Source: CAZKFN01 sp964552035
GTDB taxonomy: Bacteria; Bacteroidota; Bacteroidia; Flavobacteriales_E; Vicingaceae
Assembly: GCA_964552035.1 (NCBI GenBank)
Contig: CAZKFN010000001.1
Span: forward strand, 1 to 64,000
Direction: 5' to 3'
DNA length: 64,000 nt
Made by a program: the position numbers and the translations under genes. How positions within the stretch are numbered: the stretch's first letter is position 1; the number at the start of each line of letters is the position of its first letter. Under the pieces are notes generated by a model. It saw only the letters and a list, made by a program, of their open reading frames with translations. It searched no databases and had not been told where the DNA came from. Positions 18,815-29,300 of the stretch are shown here, piece by piece.

Positions 18815-19540
18815 TTAATAGTCGATTAGGTCCCCTAGAACTACAAGACCATGAATATCTATTAATTTAATTTTTTTGCCTTGGAGCTCTATTAGTTTTT
18901 TGTTTTTTAAATCGCGTAATAAGCGAATAACAACCTCAGTAGCAGTTCCAACTAAATTGGCTAATTCTTCTCTACTTAGTTTAACATCTAAGCAGTCGTC
19001 TTGATCTAAACCAAAAGTATCTTTTAACCAAAGTAGCATTTCTGCAAGACGCTCTAAGCTTGTTTTTTGAGCCATATTGGTAATTAATCTTGAAGCATTT
19101 TCCCAATTTTGAGCAGTAAGTTCTAAAATTTTTAAACTAAAACTTGAGTCTGTTTTAAGCAAATGGAAAAAATGACGAGCTGGGATAAAACATATAGAGG
19201 AATCCTCAAGACAGGTAGCAGTAACACTTAAGGGCTTGCCGTTAAGCATAGAGTTGTATCCTATGATATCTCCTTCAGTTGCAAAACGAAGGATTTGTTC
19301 TTTACCACTAGCACCCATTCTACCTAAACGAACCTTGCCTTTATTTACACAAAAAAGTCCTCTAGAAATTGAGCCTTCTTTAAAGATGACTTCACCTTTT
19401 TTATAGAAATCACAGCTTTTATTTGATTGTATAAGATCAAGTAGGTGGTTGTCTAAATCGCAAAAAATAGACATCCCCTTGATGTTGCAGTCGTTACAGT
19501 TTAGATGTTGATAACTTTTTGTCATCGATTTCACTACCAT
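18815..19540 (-). CDS. Crp/Fnr-family regulator with N-terminal cysteines
   Basis: A 241-residue Crp/Fnr transcription factor: cyclic-nucleotide-binding-like domain at about residues 25-145 (EGSISRGLFCVNKGKVRLG) and a C-terminal winged helix (SREELANLVGTATEVVIRLLRDLK). Cys15, Cys18 and Cys27 near the N-terminus, plus Cys43, resemble the cluster-binding pattern of Fnr, so an oxygen- or redox-sensing Fe-S cluster is possible. It sits inside the 3-hydroxyanthranilate cluster, whose dioxygenase needs oxygen, making local regulation plausible but unproven. Its stop is two bases from the SDR stop. Confidence 0.9.
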   Translation of the reverse strand: MVVKSMTKSYQHLNCNDCNIKGMSIFCDLDNHLLDLIQSNKSCDFYKKGEVIFKEGSISRGLFCVNKGKVRLGRMGASGKEQILRFATEGDIIGYNSMLNGKPLSVTATCLEDSSICFIPARHFFHLLKTDSSFSLKILELTAQNWENASRLITNMAQKTSLERLAEMLLWLKDTFGLDQDDCLDVKLSREELANLVGTATEVVIRLLRDLKNKKLIELQGKKIKLIDIHGLVVLGDLIDY

Positions 19541-19744
19541 GGATAATACAAATATCTTATTTTAAAGGTAGACAAAGAGGATTTTTTATAATTCATATTG
19601 ATTCTATATTACAGAACCCTTTAACTGTAGAAATGTTTTTCAATAAAAGCCAAAATAAGCCTTAGCTTCAATAACTTTTTTGGTAAAACTGTGCATTTTG
19701 GTATCAAAATAAAAGTTTTTATAAAAGATAGGTGCTTTAAAAAC

Positions 19745-20164
19745 CTAAGTAAAAATAGCTATTACCTTTAATTCTATTGCAATTGGAGTAGGAAGACTTT
19801 TTACTTCTACAGTTGTTCTACAAGGTTGATTGTCTTTAAAAAAATCTGCGTATAATCGATTATAGGTTTTAAAATCATCTTTCATATTTGTTAAAAAAAC
19901 AGTTACATCAACTACATTTTCCCATTTTGCTCCCGCCTCTTCAACAATAGTTTTTACATTTTTAAAAGTAGAAAGACATTGTTTCTCAATATCGTATGAT
20001 ACAATATTTCCTTCTTGGTCTAGTTCAACTCCTGGAATGTTATTTGTTCCCTTTTCGCGTGGGCCTACACCAGATAAAAATAAAAAGTTACCTACTTTTC
20101 TTGCATGAGGGTATGAGCCAACAGCTTCTGGGGCACCTTTAGCATTAAATTTTTCGTTAATCAT
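19745..20164 (-). CDS. RidA-family 2-aminomuconate deaminase (predicted)
   Basis: A 139-residue RidA/YjgF-family protein. The substrate-binding arginine (Arg116 in QPCRTTVEV) and the Glu131 of the C-terminal strand are conserved, so it should be an active enamine/imine deaminase. Next to HAO and ACMSD, the likely role is 2-aminomuconate deaminase, two steps downstream of ACMSD. A generic RidA (2-aminoacrylate deaminase) cannot be excluded from sequence. The 2-aminomuconate semialdehyde dehydrogenase that should act between them is not in the window. Confidence 0.85.
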   Translation of the reverse strand: MINEKFNAKGAPEAVGSYPHARKVGNFLFLSGVGPREKGTNNIPGVELDQEGNIVSYDIEKQCLSTFKNVKTIVEEAGAKWENVVDVTVFLTNMKDDFKTYNRLYADFFKDNQPCRTTVEVKSLPTPIAIELKVIAIFT

Positions 20165-20365
20165 TTTGTGTCAAATTAGGTAGAGGATAAAATTAAAATT
20201 TTAAACCTACTAAATCTATTTTAAGAGGATGTCTTTTTAAATAATAAATTATTTACAAAAAACTATTTATAGCAATAAGTAGGATTGTTAGTAAATATTA
20301 ACAACTTTGCAGTTATACTTTTTGTAACTTTCCACGTTAAAAAATATTAAAATAGATTAAATGCT

Positions 20366-23300
20366 ATGAAAATCAACACCTTCCAAAAAATAAGCAAAAA
20401 TAACATCTTCCTAATTGTAGGATTAGCATTATTTTTAACTCTCTTCCAGTTTTCTGAACTATATGGGCAATCAACACCTCAATATTATTATGAAATACCG
20501 CCCACAACAAAACCAACCCAAGAGTTTATTCCACTATCTGATCCTAATATGGGAAATAGAAATTCGGAGTATGTTTCTCAGTGGCTATACTTCCCTGGAG
20601 ATTTCGGGAACTCCGTTCCTAATAATATGGAAATAAGTGCAATTTATTTTCAAACCTTGAAACCGGCTGTGCCTGTAGATTATTTAGAATTTACCATAGC
20701 CTTAAAGCAGGCTAATATTAATGGGCTTTCCTCCACGACATGGGAGACCGGTTTAGATACCGTATTGTATTCTGCGAGATATACGGTTCCTGCATCTGTT
20801 CAACCAAACGATTGGGTTAAGTTTGAGTTGGATAACTCCTTTGCTTTTGACCCTAATTTACCTTTAATTATTGAAACCTCACAAAAAGATGTTAATAGTA
20901 ATGGATTAATTCTTTATGGGGGAGGATCTCCTGTTAATGGGGCTTACTCTAATGCTATAACTCAAATTTATGGAAATTATGGTAGACCAGTTCCAGATAG
21001 TGGAAGAACCAATACTTATAATTTTGGGTTTGATCTTGTAGCTGGAGCAGTAGCCAATGATGTTGGAGTTGAACGTTTAGACTCTCCAGCAGTATTTTGT
21101 GATACTGGAAGTTATGATGTATATGCAACAATTAAAAATTATGGAACAAATGAAGTTGACTCTGTTGAAGTTAGTTGGGAAGTAGACGGTATTCCTCAAG
21201 GTACTATAAAATATATTGGGCTACTTGACTCATTAAGGGGTACTAGAGGTAATTCAGCTATGGTTTTCTTAGGATCCTATAACCTTCAGTCTCCTATTAG
21301 AATAAAAATTTATACTTCAATGCCTAATGGGGTGAACGATGGAAATAATGGAAACGATACCTTAACCAAGGTTGTGCGTCCTTCTTTTAGAGGTAACTAT
21401 ACCGTTGATCCAACAACAGCCCCTTCTTTAACCAACTTTATATCTTTGACCTCTTTAGCTGAAGCATTAAATGAAGTAGGTGTTTGTGGTCCTACTTATA
21501 TAAATGTAGCTAACGGTAGATATAATGAAGTACTAAGTTTAAAAGATATTCCAGGCGCATCTGAAATTAATCATATTGTGATTGATGGGAATGATTCTTC
21601 AAGGACCATCGTTTCTCAAAATGGAAGCCTTGCTTATGCTACACTTTCATTTGAAGGAACAAAACATGTCCATGTTAAAAATATGAGCTTTAGAATGACT
21701 GGAAGTGAGGGGGTAGCCGTAGTTTTTGTAAATTCTGAACAAGATACCATAAGCAATTGTGCTACTTGGGTACAAACGATTTCCCCAGCCTCTCAAGTTT
21801 TTAACATGTTATTTTCCGGGTCTACTTCCTCTTCAATTTCAGGCTCCTCTAAATATATTGTGATTCAAAATAATGACATTAAGGGAGGATATAGAGGAGT
21901 TTTTGTGAACGGTAACTTAGACTCTTTGAGTCCTTACAATCAATTTTACTACAACAACATTGATTCAGCATACTTTTATGGAGCTTTTATTACATATCAA
22001 GATTCTTTAGAATTTACAGGAAATAATGTAAATACCTATGATAGCAAAGGATTAGATGCACTTACTATTGAGAATTCTAATAACTTCCATATCAAACAAA
22101 ACTATATTTATGGGAACCGTAGAGGGTTAAATGTTTCTACACGAACGGAGTATGATTCTATTCCTCGTGGGAACTATGTAATTAACAATATGATTTATGG
22201 TAGAAATAGCTATCCTGCAACTTATTTTGGCAACATTGATTCTTTACACTTTTGGCATAACTCTATATTTGCGGAAGGAGGAATCCCTGCCTTAAATATT
22301 GTAAATATTACAAATGGTATTGAAATAGGAGGATACGATCTTAGAAATAATATTTTTACATCTGAGAGAGGATATGTCATACGTACACAAACCCATACAA
22401 GTATTTCAGATTCTATGTTATTTGCAAAGATGGATTTCAACATTTACCATAGATATAATGGGATTGGGTTATTTTATATGAATGGCATGGCTTATGGCAC
22501 TTTAGCAGATTATCAAACAACCGTTACCAGTTTAAATTTAAAATCCCTTGAAGGAGATCCAGAATATAGAAACTTAATTAATCCGACAGACCTCCATATT
22601 TTAGGAAGTTTCCCTTCAGAGAAAGGAGACAACTCCGTGGGAATAATTGTAGATATTGATGGAGAGGTAAGACCTGGGCCAACAACAATAAATGTAGATA
22701 TTGGGGCAGATGAGTTTTATCCTTTAATTTGTTATCCTCCATTAAATCCAGATGTTTCGGATGTTGCTACAGATTCGGCAACAATTAAATGGGAAGCTGA
22801 CACAGCGAGAAGTATGGCTCATCAAGAATTTGCTTATGTAATTGTACCTTGTGATTCTAGCCCTTATTCTGTAGCACCTATTACAACCAACTTGGATAGT
22901 TTAAGAGTGGGAGGCTTAAATCCTGGGACTTGTTACCAATTGTACGTTAGAGAGGTATGTGATCGTGGAGATAGTTCTTCATGGATTGTGCCTATTAAAT
23001 TTTATACAGCATATGTAGTTCCTTATGGAGAAGATTTTGAAAGTTTTCCTCCCGGAATTGAAGAAAATCCATGGCCAAATGGATGGACCTCCACTAAAGC
23101 AGCGAGTTTATTACCTCGTTGGAATAGCGCAAGGGGAATTCCTGCAACTCAGTTAAATACTGGACCTGCTGTTGATCATACAACTGGGACAGATACGGGA
23201 ACCTATATCTTATTAAGAACAAGGTTTTCTGCAACTCCACCTAATGATTCTGCTGACTTTATTACTCATAAAGTTTATATAGATTCTAGCTTAGCATCTT

Positions 23301-25360
23301 TTGAGTTGTCTTACTGGTATCATGCCTATGGTTCAGGAGTTCATGGAATGGACGTATACATCGATACGAATGGCGTTAGAAATCGTGTAGGAGGCTTCTA
23401 TGGTAGTCAACATACCAGTAGAAATGATCCTTGGTTAAAAGATTCTGTTTTAGTAAGTGGGTATCAAGGTCAATATATTCAAGTAGTATTTAGAGGAAGA
23501 AATGGACCTAATGGAAATTCAAACCTAGGAATGATAGGTATAGATGATGTAGCTATAAAAGCTGGACCATCTTGCCCGCCTCCTTATAATATGGTTGCAA
23601 CACCCACTACTCCAAGCACAGTAGATCTTTCTTGGACTTCAGTTGGTTCTGCTGTAACCATAGAATATGGGGTAAAAGGATTTACTAGAGGAAATGGAAC
23701 AACAGTAAGTGGATTAACTCCTCCATATACTATCAGTGGACTTCAACCCAATATAATTTATGAGGTTTATTTACAAGATAGTTGTGATGTGCTTGACCAA
23801 AGCATTTTAACTTCCCCTTTTGAATTCTATACACAAAGCTTAAACTGTGATGACTTTGATCAATACAGAACAGGAGACCTAATTTCTCAATCCAGTTTGT
23901 TTATTGGCTGGGATGGAGATGCTGGTGATGCTGAGGTAAGTTCATCTGAAGCTTATTCTCCAAATAACTCCTTAAAGATCCACGATACCGGTATTGCTAG
24001 AATGTCTAATGTTGTAGCAGATATTGGAGTTCATGATTCTGGAGTATGGGTAGTAAAGTTTGACCTTTTAGTGCCTACTGGAAATTCAGCTCATTATAAA
24101 GTTTTATACGATTACAAGGGTAATAGCTCTGAAGAAGCATTTGATGTTTTCCTAGATTCATCTGGAACAGCTTTCATAAGAGGTAGAACTGCAATTGGAA
24201 CATATAATTTTGTCACCAATGCATGGAATACTGTAGAGCATGTGATAGATCTTGATAATGATACAACGTACGTACTTATCAATGGAGAAGAAGCGGGTAT
24301 AGGATGGAAATTTAAAAGCAATATTTATATCAAAGGAGAACAGTTTAATGCTGTAAACTTTGAGACTAGCTCTTCTGAAAATTATCCTTCTTTGGCTTAT
24401 TATGACAACTTCTGTGTTAGTGAGTATGAACCCATCCCCATGTATCCAATAGGAACTTTAAATACTACAGATAATGATGGTATTCCAGACTCTATGAATG
24501 TGACCGCTTGGACAGAAGGTCATGTTGCTGGTGTTAATTTACATCCTTCAAACGGCTTGAACTTCACTTTAATTGACGGTTCTGGAACTTCTCAAGAAGG
24601 AATCAATGTATATGCAGATGTTGATTTAAGAGGATTTGAAGTAGAAGAGGGAGATAGGATTCAAGTTAGAGGAACTGTTGGCCTAGACCATGGATTAACT
24701 CAGATTAAAATTAATGCGATAGTAGAATTAAATTCGACAGCAAGTTTATCTGCTAAACCGGCTAATAACTTAGATGAGACAACAGAATCCCAATACATTA
24801 GAATGAGAAATTTTGTTCTTATTGATTCCACTCAGGCATCAGCGAATACCTATAAGATAAGAGCTTATAATGGTAGCGATACCATAAGTATTCAAATTCA
24901 TGAAAATACAGAGGTATTTGATAGCTTAGCTTCAGTTGGAAATACATTAATACCCGGTGATACAATTTGTGTACTAGAAGGTATAGGTGGGCAATATGAT
25001 ACAAGCAAAACAGCTCCATTCTTAAGTGGTTATCATATCACACCAATGTTCTTTAATGATTTGCAAATTTGTAAATTAGCAGTAGGAATTGATATGAATG
25101 TTAGCGTTAAGGAAGAACTTAGGTTTTATCCAAACCCTACTAATGGACACTTTACTCTTGAGGCTCATGGCTTAGCATATGAAAAAGCCACCATTATGAT
25201 AAGAGATATTAGTGGGAAAGTAATCTTAGTTGAAGATGTTGCTAATCAAAACAACTCCTTTAAGAGAAGCTATAACCTAGAAGGGCAAGCAAAAGGATTG
25301 TATTTAATTAGCATTATTGATGGGCAAACAAAAATTACAAGAAAGCTAATTCTACAATAA
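20366..25360 (+). CDS. Giant T9SS-exported modular beta-helix protein A
   Basis: A 1664-residue secreted protein with a signal peptide (cleavage after LYGQ, residue about 35). In order it has an N-terminal beta-sandwich (about 40-225), a CARDB-like domain (about 230-330) and a right-handed parallel beta-helix (about 345-770). Then come a fibronectin-III domain (about 785-880), a jelly-roll/MAM-like domain (890-1060), a second FnIII (1065-1150), a LamG-like domain (1155-1350) and an OB-fold-like domain starting YPIGTLNTTDNDG (about 1358-1575). A type-A T9SS sorting domain ends it (FYPNPTNGHFTLEA... KLILQ). It is exported across the outer membrane and probably cell-attached. Adhesion or polysaccharide binding is likely but unproven. 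Paralogue of the protein at 26.3-31.6 kb. Confidence 0.88.
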   Translation: MKINTFQKISKNNIFLIVGLALFLTLFQFSELYGQSTPQYYYEIPPTTKPTQEFIPLSDPNMGNRNSEYVSQWLYFPGDFGNSVPNNMEISAIYFQTLKPAVPVDYLEFTIALKQANINGLSSTTWETGLDTVLYSARYTVPASVQPNDWVKFELDNSFAFDPNLPLIIETSQKDVNSNGLILYGGGSPVNGAYSNAITQIYGNYGRPVPDSGRTNTYNFGFDLVAGAVANDVGVERLDSPAVFCDTGSYDVYATIKNYGTNEVDSVEVSWEVDGIPQGTIKYIGLLDSLRGTRGNSAMVFLGSYNLQSPIRIKIYTSMPNGVNDGNNGNDTLTKVVRPSFRGNYTVDPTTAPSLTNFISLTSLAEALNEVGVCGPTYINVANGRYNEVLSLKDIPGASEINHIVIDGNDSSRTIVSQNGSLAYATLSFEGTKHVHVKNMSFRMTGSEGVAVVFVNSEQDTISNCATWVQTISPASQVFNMLFSGSTSSSISGSSKYIVIQNNDIKGGYRGVFVNGNLDSLSPYNQFYYNNIDSAYFYGAFITYQDSLEFTGNNVNTYDSKGLDALTIENSNNFHIKQNYIYGNRRGLNVSTRTEYDSIPRGNYVINNMIYGRNSYPATYFGNIDSLHFWHNSIFAEGGIPALNIVNITNGIEIGGYDLRNNIFTSERGYVIRTQTHTSISDSMLFAKMDFNIYHRYNGIGLFYMNGMAYGTLADYQTTVTSLNLKSLEGDPEYRNLINPTDLHILGSFPSEKGDNSVGIIVDIDGEVRPGPTTINVDIGADEFYPLICYPPLNPDVSDVATDSATIKWEADTARSMAHQEFAYVIVPCDSSPYSVAPITTNLDSLRVGGLNPGTCYQLYVREVCDRGDSSSWIVPIKFYTAYVVPYGEDFESFPPGIEENPWPNGWTSTKAASLLPRWNSARGIPATQLNTGPAVDHTTGTDTGTYILLRTRFSATPPNDSADFITHKVYIDSSLASFELSYWYHAYGSGVHGMDVYIDTNGVRNRVGGFYGSQHTSRNDPWLKDSVLVSGYQGQYIQVVFRGRNGPNGNSNLGMIGIDDVAIKAGPSCPPPYNMVATPTTPSTVDLSWTSVGSAVTIEYGVKGFTRGNGTTVSGLTPPYTISGLQPNIIYEVYLQDSCDVLDQSILTSPFEFYTQSLNCDDFDQYRTGDLISQSSLFIGWDGDAGDAEVSSSEAYSPNNSLKIHDTGIARMSNVVADIGVHDSGVWVVKFDLLVPTGNSAHYKVLYDYKGNSSEEAFDVFLDSSGTAFIRGRTAIGTYNFVTNAWNTVEHVIDLDNDTTYVLINGEEAGIGWKFKSNIYIKGEQFNAVNFETSSSENYPSLAYYDNFCVSEYEPIPMYPIGTLNTTDNDGIPDSMNVTAWTEGHVAGVNLHPSNGLNFTLIDGSGTSQEGINVYADVDLRGFEVEEGDRIQVRGTVGLDHGLTQIKINAIVELNSTASLSAKPANNLDETTESQYIRMRNFVLIDSTQASANTYKIRAYNGSDTISIQIHENTEVFDSLASVGNTLIPGDTICVLEGIGGQYDTSKTAPFLSGYHITPMFFNDLQICKLAVGIDMNVSVKEELRFYPNPTNGHFTLEAHGLAYEKATIMIRDISGKVILVEDVANQNNSFKRSYNLEGQAKGLYLISIIDGQTKITRKLILQ

Positions 25361-25382
25361 AAATAATTTCTACAATAAAATT

Positions 25383-25426
25383 AAAAAGAGTAGCTGCTTC
25401 AAAACTGAGGTAGCTACTCTTTTTTT
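25383..25426 (+). terminator. Terminator after beta-helix protein A
   Basis: AAAGAGTAGCT (25385-25395) pairs with AGCTACTCTTT (25412-25422) and is followed by a T run. Confidence 0.9.
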
Positions 25427-26162
25427 AACTACACTATTCATTCCTTTTATATGTATAAATCTAAATTATATATAGCTCAATCTTAAAAAGTTTTATTCGC
25501 AATAAAATTGAATACCCCCGATCAGTGTAGAAAATCTGAAGCCAGGAGATTTCGCAGTGTATTTATAATTACTTTATCCACCAACGCTGATTCACAGGGC
25601 GATGAGCCTTAATCTACTCCTCAAAACTTTATAGGAGCATATGCACAGTGATATTGAAGTCTAATACAAGGAAGTCTGTCCATTGATGCAGAATTATTTT
25701 TTGGATGTATGAAATGCAATTAAAATTTTGATTGTCCTATTTAATAGGGGGCTAAACCAAAAAATGGAAATTGAATTTCATGCATTAGCTAATAATCTAA
25801 AAAAGTGAGTATCAAAAGAAGATAACTTATTTTTTAATCATTTGTATTAAATAGTAGAAATAAACATTTGTTTTAAATAAATATTCAACTTTTTTACATA
25901 AAAACAAAATGCGATATTTTAAAAACACCTGATTTACAGGGATCTAAAAAGTTATAGTAATTTGTTCAATAAAAATTCTTATTAATAACAAAATGCATAA
26001 TTCACTTATAATCAGCTACTATATGTTTTATAAAGTATAAAAAAACAAGAATTAATTTAAATTAACAAAATCTTTATTTTTTTTATCTATCTTTGATTAT
26101 GGTTAATATCTGTTAATGATATAACTGATAATTATTAATGATGAATCGTAACTTAATGTCTT
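25427..26162. other. Long non-coding spacer between the two giant genes
   Basis: More than 700 bases without a supportable gene. The part at about 25510-25720 is less AT-rich than the rest and has several stops in every frame, so it may be decayed coding or mobile-element sequence. From about 25850 the spacer becomes strongly AT-rich and carries a promoter motif near 26088. I see no RNA gene in it. Confidence 0.45.
26088..26095 (+). promoter_or_regulatory. Bacteroidota -7 motif upstream of the relic and protein B
   Basis: TATCTTTG matches TAnnTTTG. It lies 68 bases before the relic ORF at 26163 and about 250 before beta-helix protein B, in a very AT-rich stretch. It probably drives both. Confidence 0.45.
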
Positions 26163-26336
26163 ATGAAAAGAAATCCTTTTAAATGGATAAAATCCTTTGG
26201 ACTAAAAATTCCTTTCGCAATTTTTGCCTTATTTTTTATCTCTACTTATGAGCTTTTTGCTCAAGCTTTAAGTGGATCATATACAATTAATGCTAACTCA
26301 CTCGAGCGTGCTAATTATTATTTTTGTAACAAATAA
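26163..26336 (+). pseudogene. Truncated N-terminus of a third beta-helix surface protein
   Basis: An open frame of 57 codons starting ATG at 26163 and ending TAA at 26334-26336. It begins with a good signal peptide (MKRNPFKWIKSFGLKIP..., hydrophobic core, cleavage after LFAQ). It continues as ALSGSYTINAN, which is the usual start of the beta-helix region in this protein type (compare SGNVTVD and RGNYTVD in the two neighbours). It then ends abruptly. I read it as the surviving start of a deleted or recombined paralogue. A small exported peptide is the alternative. It ends 12 bases before the next gene. Confidence 0.6.
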
Positions 26337-26348
26337 AATCATATAAAA

Positions 26349-29300
26349 ATGAAAACAACAACTACATTTTATAAAGGGCTTTTACTTCTAATGCTCCCTT
26401 TTTTATTACTTTCTTTTAATTCTTCACATGCGCAGAATGCTTCCGTATCTACTGGCGTGCTTGGTACAGGTGGTGGTTCAGGAAGTACAGGAAGTATGTC
26501 CTTTGCAGTTATTAATTCTAACCCCTACCCCATGATGATTGATTCCGTAGGGTATATTATGCGAACAACTAATAACGGTGATAATTTTGATTTATATTAT
26601 TCTGAAACAAGTTTGGGAGGAAATTTAATTAATTTCCCCACTGCATGGAATTTGGCAGGTTCTTACGTTTGTAATGTTACAGTTAATAATACTCTAGAGC
26701 CTAATTTTAAAAATTTGAATTTACAAATTCCTGCTAATACAGCTTATCGTTTTGTAGTTCATAACTCTTCAACGCCTAGCCTTATTATTGGGAATACAAC
26801 AGAACCGGTAAACTCTTATACCGATAATGGATTAATTCTAGCTATTGGTGATTATCAATTACAAGGTGGAGACGTAGGGAAATGGAATGTTTCTACTAGT
26901 ACGCGATTTGGTAGTGCAATGGTTTATGCTTCATTATTAGCACCAAATAATGCCGGTGTCTTATCTGTTGATTCTCCTACTGTTTTTTGCTCAACAGCTG
27001 GACTGCAAGATGTTTATGCTACTGTAGCCAATCATGGTAGTAATCAAATTAATTCATTAGAGATTCATTGGGAGTTAGACGGTGTTCCACAACGTCCGGT
27101 TAATTATACACAAATGCTTGACACGATTGGTGGGAATAACCCAAGCACTGCCCAAATTTTATTAGGTACTAATAATTTTTATGCGGCCACTGAAATTAAA
27201 GTGTGGACCGAAATCCCAAATGGAGTACCGGATACAGTTAACGGCAACGATACTTCTATTGTTACAGTTGGCCCTGCTATTAGTGGAAATGTAACCGTTG
27301 ATGCAGCAAATCCTACAAGTGGAACGAATTATAGAACTTTTACTGAACTTACAGATGCATTGAATCAACTTGGTGTTTGTGGTCCAGTAACTATAGATGT
27401 TGAGCCAAACTCAGGCCCCTATAATGAAAGGTTAGTTTTTGACAACGTTCCTGGAGTTAGTTCAACTAATTTTATAAGAGTTAATGGAAATGGAAATACT
27501 TTAGTGTATAATGGTAGCAGTCTTTCAGACAAAGAGATGTTAGTAATTTCTGGCACAGACTATGTCACCATTGACAGCTTAAATTTTAGATCCTTAGGTT
27601 CTACTTATGGTTGGGCAGCACTTATTACAGGAAATTCTGAATATGACTCTATCATCAATTGTGAGTTTGATATGACATCAATTACAGGAACAAGCTCCAT
27701 TAACGGTAATGGAATTGTTATTAGTGGATCCGGTTCTTCTGCTACAGCAAGTGGATCCGGTGCAAGTAATTGCTATATTGTAAACAACCGAATTAAAGGA
27801 GCTACTGGAAATGGGGGAATGTATTATGGAATGTCAATATCAGGTACTTCCAACAACAATATCATTTCAAATAATACCATTGAAAACTTCTACATGTATG
27901 GAGTCTATATTAGTAGTCCTACAAGAGGTACCATATTTTCTTACAATGATATCAACAGAGCAACAAAAACTTCTGTTACTACATTTGTAGGAATGCGACT
28001 CATTAACAATATAGCAGGAACTCAAATATTAGGAAACCGTATCCATAGCCCATATGGTGGTACTGGAACTGCGAATAACAATTGTACGGGGATAGAGCTT
28101 TTAACTTCCCATGGTACCGCTGTTAATCCTGTAATTATTGCTAACAACTTGATTTATAACCTTAATCAGGGAGGAACCGTGTATGGGCTTACTTCAAACC
28201 TGACATCATACTTAAGGGTTTATCATAACTCTATTAGTATAGATGAAAATATAAGTGGTTCAGGAATGGCTTATGGTATTAATTTAAATGGTAATGTTAA
28301 CGGTTTCTATGTTGCTAATAACAACGTGAGCATTAAAGGTGGGCCGAATGGGGACAAATATGGATTCTTTTACTCCGGCAGTGGATCAGTAGCAGGAGCC
28401 GATAAAAATAACTTTTATGTTAATTCCACTCAGTCGGGAAGCAATTATTATGGCGCTATGGGAGCCAATTATAATACAATAGGAGATTTCCAAGCAGCTC
28501 AAACAATGTTTGAGGTAGGTTCTTTTTCAATAGACCCTGTATATACTAATGCAGTTGCTGGTGATTTGACTCCTATAAATTTTGCCTTATCAGGTTTTGG
28601 AGAGGATTTATCTGCTTATGTTAATATTGATGTGTTTGGAAACTCACGTCCTATTCCTCCTACAATTGGAGCAATTGAAATTACTAAACCGGCTAATTTA
28701 ATTGATTTAGCAGTTACTTCTATTGATTCTCCTACAGTGTTTTGTGCCGGAATAGAAGATGTGGTTGTTACTATTAACAATTACGGTACAGCAGTGGTAG
28801 ATTCTTTTGAAGTTCATTGGTTTGTTAATAATACTGCACAGCCTGTTATACATTACAATCAATCGTTAGATACAATAGGTGGTTTTAACCCAACTTTTGC
28901 TACGATCAACCTAGGATCTTATAACTTCCAAGGTCCTTCAGACATTAAGGTATATATTAGCAACCCTAATGGAGCAAACGATGGAAATAACTTTAACGAC
29001 ACCTTAGTTATAAATGTTGGACCGGCATTGCCGGCAGGTGTCTATACTGTGAACCCAAGTCAGCCTGCTAGTTCAACAAATTACCAAAGCATTACTGATA
29101 TTCTGGATGAAATAAATGCCTATGGTATTTGTGGGGCAATTACAATTAACATTGCTCCGGGTAACTATAATGAGCGTTTAATAGTAGGTAATGTTGCTGG
29201 TACATCTCCAACAAATACCATTACAATTGATGGAGGAGATTCTTCGCAAACCATTATTACTCAAGGAGGGGGTGCTTCAGCTTATTCTGCATTGGCACTT

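Noticed and set aside
22222..22443. Antisense frames inside the giant beta-helix genes
   Set aside because: Low-complexity shadows of long coding sequences; no start context or recognisable product.
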